A stretch of DNA of 64,000 nt from Edolisoma coerulescens (Eukaryota > Chordata > Aves > Passeriformes > Campephagidae): NCBI GenBank assembly GCA_013397115.1, contig VWZW01002448.1, positions 497,185-561,184 of the forward strand, given 5' to 3'. Of the stretch, positions 58,972 to 64,000 are shown piece by piece (position 1 is the stretch's first letter; each line of letters begins with the position of its first letter). Both the position numbers and the translations under genes were made by a program. The notes under the pieces are model-generated. The model made no database searches, was not told the DNA's origin, and saw only the letters and a list, made by a program, of their open reading frames with translations.

Positions 58972-61147
58972 AGCCAGAGGCTGATGACCCTGAGCTCTTA
59001 TGACAATGCACAAAGTTGATGCTAGAAAAAGGTCTATGGTGGCCACAAGGCTGCTTGTTTACTCAGCTTGCTTAATCCACCTTCAAGAGGCTGCCAGAAA
59101 GTTCCTGCAACTTTAATGAACTTCCTCTTGGGTGGCTGAAACTTAAGGATTCAACAGAGTTCATTCACTCTTCTTGGTTTTCCTGATAACTTTGCCTTGT
59201 ATGAATTTCAGGCTCAAAAGAGAAGGAAGAGACTAATGTTGGAAAAAAAATGGCTTATGAGGCTTTGAACTAGAGGACTTAGAGAAAATATGTCCTATTT
59301 TTAGACAGTTATGCAGACTAACTGGACTAAAACATTAAACAAAGATGCTGTGAACATGATGCTATTTGCACCCACATACCCTCCTTGACATTACCCAGGC
59401 TTAGCTGCTCCTCCCACTCAGACAGAAAAGCCCCGTTTTGTATTGCTGCCCTTGACATGGGGCAACTTGTGAGGCAGCTGAGGACCAGCAACAAACCAGC
59501 ATCGCCAGCCCCTAGCAGGACAGGCAGCTCGGCAGCAACCTGCGAGTGAACCCCCAGAGCCGCACATCCTTCCAGGTCTGACACGGCAGTGGCAGCTGCA
59601 GCTGCCCAAGAGAGGATGAAAAAAAGAACATGAATCCCCTGCCTCAAAAGCTGAGGATCCCAGTGGCCTGAGTGTGGAGGGTGCTCCCAACAGGATCAAG
59701 GCACATCCAGAGAAGGACACAAGTGTGAGATCCAAAAGTACGACCCCAGTCCCTCGCGCTGGAGCATCAATCACATCAGGATCGCCCGGTCAGTGATGTC
59801 AATGTCACATCCTCTTGAAGGCAGTGATTGCCCTTGTTTAGAGGTGGGGGCTGAGGACAGCCTGAAGCTCTGCCAGGTGTGGATCCAGCACCAGCCTCTG
59901 CCTCAATGGGGCCACAAAACTGCCCTCGGGAGCTTCACTTTCACAGCAGAGCAGGTTTTTCATCCCTTCTCTCCCAAACATGGAAGACAGTTTTTCTAAA
60001 CAATCCTGACAAAGTTCTTCTTTAATCTCTCTGACAAAGAACAATACTGAAGTCATTCCAACCCCACTGGCACATCAGGAGCTGGCTTTCTCCACCTCCA
60101 CCAGCAATAAAGCTCATCCTGATTCAGTAACACAGCATTAGCCTTGACACTGTCAACGAGGGCTGAATCACATGCAGGGAGTGCACAAATCACACCCTGA
60201 GCTCTCTCGCATTGCAGACCAGAGTGCTCTGCTGCTGCCAGAGATCTGAGAATTAAAACTAAACGACTGGCTCACCTTGTCCCATTCACAGCTAAATGCC
60301 AGGACATGCCCATCACACCACACACAAGGCAACACTTGCACCAGCTCGGCAGGGCATGGAGGGAACCTGCCAGCACATCCCACCTGGATGCTTCCTCTGC
60401 TGTCCCTGGCTGACACATGGCAAGTCATCAGGAAAACTCCCACCTCAGCCTGGAGCATGTTTGTACAGAAGAGGATACTCTGCTGAAGGCAACAAGGGAT
60501 TTGCACGGAGGAGAGGAGAGTGGAGCAGAAACTAGAAACGGGACATGGGCTGCCTCAACCCACAGGTCACTGGTTTAGAGACCAACACTGCAACCAGCCC
60601 TGGCACTCTGATTCGTGGGGCAGCCACCGCTCAGACCCCTCTGCATCACCCTGATGGGCATTGTCTGGACCCTATGGCACACCCGATTCCTTCCCACAAG
60701 CATCTCCTTCATCTGGGATCTCAGGGAAAGAGGGAGCAGAATGCGGAGATATGAGGGATGAGAAAGGACTCTCAGATCCTTCCTCCTGGAGCAGCCCCTC
60801 ACCGGATGCTCTGCTAGACGTCCATCCTGACCCTCCTGCTTCTCCTCCTTCCAGCCCCAGACCTCTGCAGTTCCTGGTACCCTCAATCCCCTGGCCAATT
60901 CCCCCTCCACCACCCCACCCCGGCACAGAAGACACTGTCCCCCTAAGCCTCCTCCCGTGTGGGCCATGTCCCGTCCTCAGTCTCCCTTGATTTCCCAAGA
61001 AGAACTACAGCCTGAACCCTAAAGTCACCGATGCCACTCACGCCCCAGCTCCTCGCATCCACGTCCCCTCTGCACCAACCCCTGCCCCAAACCCTGTCAC
61101 CCCCCCAGCCTCTCACACCCCCCGCCCCTCACAGCCCCTCTCCCTCG

Positions 61148-61247
61148 NNNNNNNNNNNNNNNNNNNNNNNNNNNNNNNNNNNNNNNNNNNNNNNNNNNNN
61201 NNNNNNNNNNNNNNNNNNNNNNNNNNNNNNNNNNNNNNNNNNNNNNN
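61148..61247. other. Assembly gap (100 N)
   Basis: Exactly 100 N, the usual placeholder for a gap of unknown size. It interrupts the left side of a CpG island. Confidence 1.
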
Positions 61248-61760
61248 GCCGGGGGCGGCCCAATATGGCGGCAGCGCGGTTGGCTCCGCGCCCGAGGAGC
61301 CCGAGCAGCGCCAGTGACCCCTCGGCCCCAGCAGTTCGCACCGCGGCCCCCCTCGCGCCTCGATAGAAGACAATAACCCAGCCGCGGGGCAGAGCTGGGA
61401 AGGGCTCACTCTGCCCAGAAAACCCGTGCGGAATGGCGGGATCCTTTGTCCGAGTGGTCCGGGCAAGATGGTGCGGAGCAGGCAGGGACCCCACAAGGGG
61501 ACGGCGCAGGGCTCAGGGCCGCCCCGCTGCGTCCCAGCGCCGAGGGAAGCGGGGAGAGGCGATGCATTTGACCCGCAGCCCCTGCACTGCCCGTGCCCCC
61601 GCTGTGCGTCAGCGCGGCCGCGTGGGCCTGGGCCGGGGCCATCCCGCACCCCGGGCACACTGAGCGCTTTGTCCCTTCGGCCACGATGGAAAAAAACTCT
61701 GAGAAACGCTCTGAGACCGGGGGCAGCGCCGTGCGAGGCCCGGGAGGAAACAGATCATAA
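61248..61760. promoter_or_regulatory. CpG island promoter with YY1-type motif
   Basis: Dense CpG sequence right of the gap. CCAATATGGCGGCAGC at 61260-61275 joins a CCAAT core to a near-consensus YY1 site (AANATGGCGGC) on the plus strand. On the minus strand a donor-like GGGCAGA/GTGAGC lies at about 61409. It could be the distal PPARD promoter (minus), the start of an unannotated plus-strand transcript, or both. DEF6 starts outside the window and is not the owner. Confidence 0.5.
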
Positions 61761-61870
61761 TCTCCCCAACGAACTCGGCTCATCTCCGAGTGACTGCGCA
61801 GAGATGGAGTTGGTGCAGAGCTTGCTGCCAGGGCCTGTTCCAGAGGCGACCCTGGCTCTGTGTCCCAGAC

Positions 61871-61876
61871 AATAAA
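61871..61876 (+). terminator. Plus-strand poly(A) signal downstream of the CpG island
   Basis: AATAAA within CAGACAATAAAGACC, about 600 bases after the YY1-type motif on the same strand. It could end a short plus-strand transcript; no protein is recognised. Confidence 0.3.
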
Positions 61877-62174
61877 GACCCCAAATGCACAGGTGACTGG
61901 GACTGTATTTATCCAGAGGCGCTTGAAAAACTTACCCCAATGATGGTGTGTTATTGGGGCTTTCTTGTTTTGTTCTGTTGTCCCTCTTGGCCCTCCACAC
62001 ACCAACCCAAAATCTGCTGCTGGAGCCACTTTCCACAGGTTGTGGCTGATTCCTTTCAAAGGGCTCTTTCACACAGGGGGAATCCAAACCCTGCACTGCC
62101 AAGGAAAGAGGGCTGGTGCCTGCAGGGCCACCAGTGTGTGGGGCAGGAGGTCTGTGGCCAGCGGCTCCAAAAGC

Positions 62175-62180
62175 TTTATT
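62175..62180 (-). terminator. DEF6 poly(A) signal AATAAA (minus strand)
   Basis: Plus-strand TTTATT, 536 bases after the DEF6 stop, implying a 3' UTR of about 560 bases (to about 62155). Confidence 0.6.
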
Positions 62181-62715
62181 GCTTGTTAGTTTCTGCTAAC
62201 TAAGTGATTCCAGTACTAACAACCACCGCCAGGAAACACAGTGATAGCTGTAGTTATCAGCCTGGCGTGGTGTAGGGGTGACAAGAAGGCCCCGCTTGGT
62301 CAGTCTGGGTGTCCTTGGCTGGTGGCAAAGCCCCACACCCTGGAGCAGAGTGGGTGATGCAGAAGGGTTGTTGTAGAAACCAAGGGGGAACTGCAGCCCT
62401 GAGCCACAGGGTTCTGACCCATCAACGGCTCTTTTTTAGTACAGGGTGTAAAACAGAGCGCAAGGAGTTGAGTCCAGCAGTCCAGAGAAGGTCCCACTGC
62501 CCCCTCCCCAGCACTGGGCTGCCTGAGCCTCCCGGCACGTGGCAGCTGCAGCCCTTCACTGATGGAAATGGGAGCACCTCTGCCTTATGCAGTCCCCTGT
62601 AGGCTCTGTGCTGGTCCCCACTTTGGCTCCATCCAGAGCTGGCCACGCTGACCGTCCACTCGGAGGGACAAGCTGAGCCCTGCCATTCCCAGCCGGGCTC
62701 TGCCGTCCTGGTGGG
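62181..62715 (-). other. DEF6 3' UTR
   Basis: Non-coding sequence between the DEF6 stop codon and its inferred poly(A) signal; nothing else is recognised. Confidence 0.55.
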
Positions 62716-63851
62716 CTAATTGGTGGGCTCTGCGGCCATGGTGTCCGCATCTGGAGATGGCAGCACGCTGCTGTTCCCTCCGTTGCTCACGTTTTCCTTG
62801 CCGTTTTCCCTCGTGGAGTCACTGCCTTTATCCTCCACCCTCTGCTTGAGTTTGAGGGAAGAATCTCTCCGGGACAGAAGGGGCTGGTAGCCAGCGAAGA
62901 CTCCTCCACTCACGTTTGTTCGCTTGTCTGGGGGTGAACAGAAAAAGAGAGTTGTTTACCTGGGGCCCAAACTGACTGTTCAGCTGAGAAAAAGGTTTGT
63001 GGAGTCCCTCCTTGCAAGAGGTGTTGGACTCTCTTCTCTGAGAGTCCTTCCAGCCACCAGATGCCCCCAAAAAGGGGAAGAAGGGTGGGGTTCTGGGCTC
63101 ATGCCCCAGCATGGCTGTGCTCAGGAAGTCCAGGGAAGGGTGGTCAGCTGGTCTCCTACCTCCTGGCCCGATGGGGTGCATCAGTCGGTTCATCTGGACG
63201 TTCCAGTGCTTGACGTTGGTGCTGGCCTGTCGCAGCTTCCGCTGGGCCGCCTGGCAGGGGATGGAGGAAAGGGGTCAGCTGGTGCCCCACCGCCCCTGAT
63301 CCGGGATCGTGGGCACGAGTTTCCCTTCCCTGAGTAAGCCTAGATTGGAGTTCCCCTCTGGGATGGAGACCCGGTTCACCCTCCTCTAGACCTTCTGCTC
63401 CCCCTCCAGTCCTCCCCCCTTCACACACTCCCACTGTCCCCATCACTTTGGACACCAGTGCTTTGTCCCCAGGGCAGGACACACTCATCCTGTCTCAACC
63501 ACTGCATCCCCCCATGCCTGCACATGGCACAGCTCAGAAACCCACAAGGCAATTCCAGCTTGGTCCTCCCTGGAGTGGAGGTGACCCTGGGAGGGCTGGG
63601 AAGTCCCCTGGGTTTGCCGTGTGAAGAGATGTGGCGCTGACATGATACTCACCATGACATCTTGGTCCACCCGCTGCCTGTTCACTCTCACTTCTTCCAG
63701 CTGCTTCTGTGCCTCTTCCAGGCACTTGTTCTTGTTCTCCATCTCCTGCTTGAGGACTTGCTTCTCCCGCTGAGTTTTGATGATATATTCTTCTTGCTCC
63801 TCCTTCAGCTTCATCAGCCATTTCAGCTTCTCCTCTTCCTCAGCCAGTAGC
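62716..63851 (-). CDS. DEF6: DEF6 (SLAT/IBP), Rho-family guanine nucleotide exchange factor, C-terminal part
   Basis: DEF6 links T-cell receptor signals to Rac1 and Cdc42 and binds IRF4; it acts at the immune synapse and in the cytoplasm. Three exons are visible (minus strand): 63851-63653, 63250-63160, 62927-62716, with joined phases (about 167 residues) and a TAG stop. The first encodes the C-terminal coiled coil, rich in Glu, Lys and Gln (EEEEKLKWLMKLKEEQEEYI, then QLEEVRVNRQRVDQDVM). The next encodes AAQRKLRQASTNVKHWNVQM and MNRLMHPIGPG, nearly identical to human DEF6. The last encodes the Ser-rich tail with LLSRRDSSLK. The EF-hand-like, PH and DH-like domains lie right of the window. The exon at 63653-63851 starts mid-codon, so the gene continues upstream. 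Confidence 0.95.
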
Positions 63852-64000
63852 CTGACAATGAAGAGGAGGAGGTGAGGATGTCCCTCTGCCACTTCTTCCA
63901 CCAGCTTTCCTGTCCCTGCATACTGGGAAGTCACCAGCACACCCCAGTACCTGGGAGCACTGAGCTGCCCTGGGGAGCACATCCCCATGCCCAGCTGCTG

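Larger units (their letters stand above)
48735..61147 (-). other. PPARD 5' UTR introns and upstream sequence
   Basis: About 12.4 kb without a recognisable coding exon on either strand. A good minus-strand acceptor (ATGTCCTGCAG, exon side at 48833) shows that the 5' UTR continues from a distant exon, as in mammalian PPARD with its large 5' introns. One candidate non-coding exon is listed separately. The remaining short open frames are unremarkable. No transposon or RNA gene was recognised. Confidence 0.6.

Noticed and set aside
48735..61147. Extra protein-coding gene in the long stretch upstream of PPARD
   Set aside because: Open frames are at most about 225 codons, unconserved-looking and without chains of in-phase exons. 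The stretch is better explained as 5' introns and flanking DNA.
61406..62059. 217-codon minus-strand open frame beyond the DEF6 3' end
   Set aside because: No recognisable domain, and half of it is CpG-island composition. It might be part of a non-coding exon; protein coding is unsupported.
1..64000. Prokaryotic features, CRISPR arrays, insertion sequences, tRNA or rRNA genes, endogenous viral genes
   Set aside because: None was seen. The tandem repeats have no spacer-repeat structure, and the genes are spliced vertebrate genes.

Overview
This window is vertebrate nuclear DNA, almost certainly from a bird. It is GC-rich, with intron-containing genes, mostly short introns (about 70-700 bases), CpG-rich promoter stretches, minisatellites and sparse interspersed repeats. 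The gene set is vertebrate and the dense packing is typical of an avian microchromosome. I recognised genes from spliced translations, checking that exon phases join and that splice sites fit GT/AG. The window contains two assembly gaps (38899-39250; 61148-61247) and one isolated N (4823).

Layout, left to right: the 3' end of TEAD3 (+, 1-1782, with a long candidate 3' UTR); complete SMPD2 (+, 5791-8830); complete MICAL1 (-, 17777-10213), tail-to-tail with SMPD2; a 431-codon gene of the IRAG/JAW1 (MRVI1/LRMP) family (-, 28772-23066); complete FANCE (-, 38093-34591); a short makorin-like RING E3 ligase gene (-, 41844-39350); complete PPARD (-, 48734-44692), with about 12 kb of intron and upstream sequence to its right; and the 3' end of DEF6 (-, 63851-62716). 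Seven of the eight genes rebuild into a single reading frame with no frameshift or premature stop over the exons present. The makorin-like gene also does so, but its family placement is uncertain.

The genes do not form an operon or pathway. They are a syntenic block. DEF6-PPARD-FANCE-TEAD3 matches the order and relative orientation at human 6p21.31, and MICAL1-SMPD2 matches the convergent pair at human 6q21; here the two blocks are interleaved, and RPL10A is not found between FANCE and TEAD3. Products cover Hippo-pathway transcription (TEAD3), sphingomyelin breakdown (SMPD2), actin oxidation (MICAL1), an ER or nuclear-envelope tail-anchored coiled-coil protein (IRAG-like), DNA crosslink repair (FANCE), ubiquitin ligation (makorin-like), lipid-sensing transcription (PPARD) and Rho-GTPase signalling in lymphocytes (DEF6).

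The most unusual items are: (1) a third, short IRAG/JAW1-family gene; (2) a 60-bp tandem repeat in FANCE, each unit carrying a complete 3' splice site and exon start, in an intron that is fully open and in frame; (3) a tandem array of GTGAG donor-like motifs in the FANCE 5' region; (4) SMPD2 and MICAL1 poly(A) signals only about 40 bases apart on opposite strands; and (5) the makorin-like gene lacking the usual central zinc finger and Cys-rich motif.
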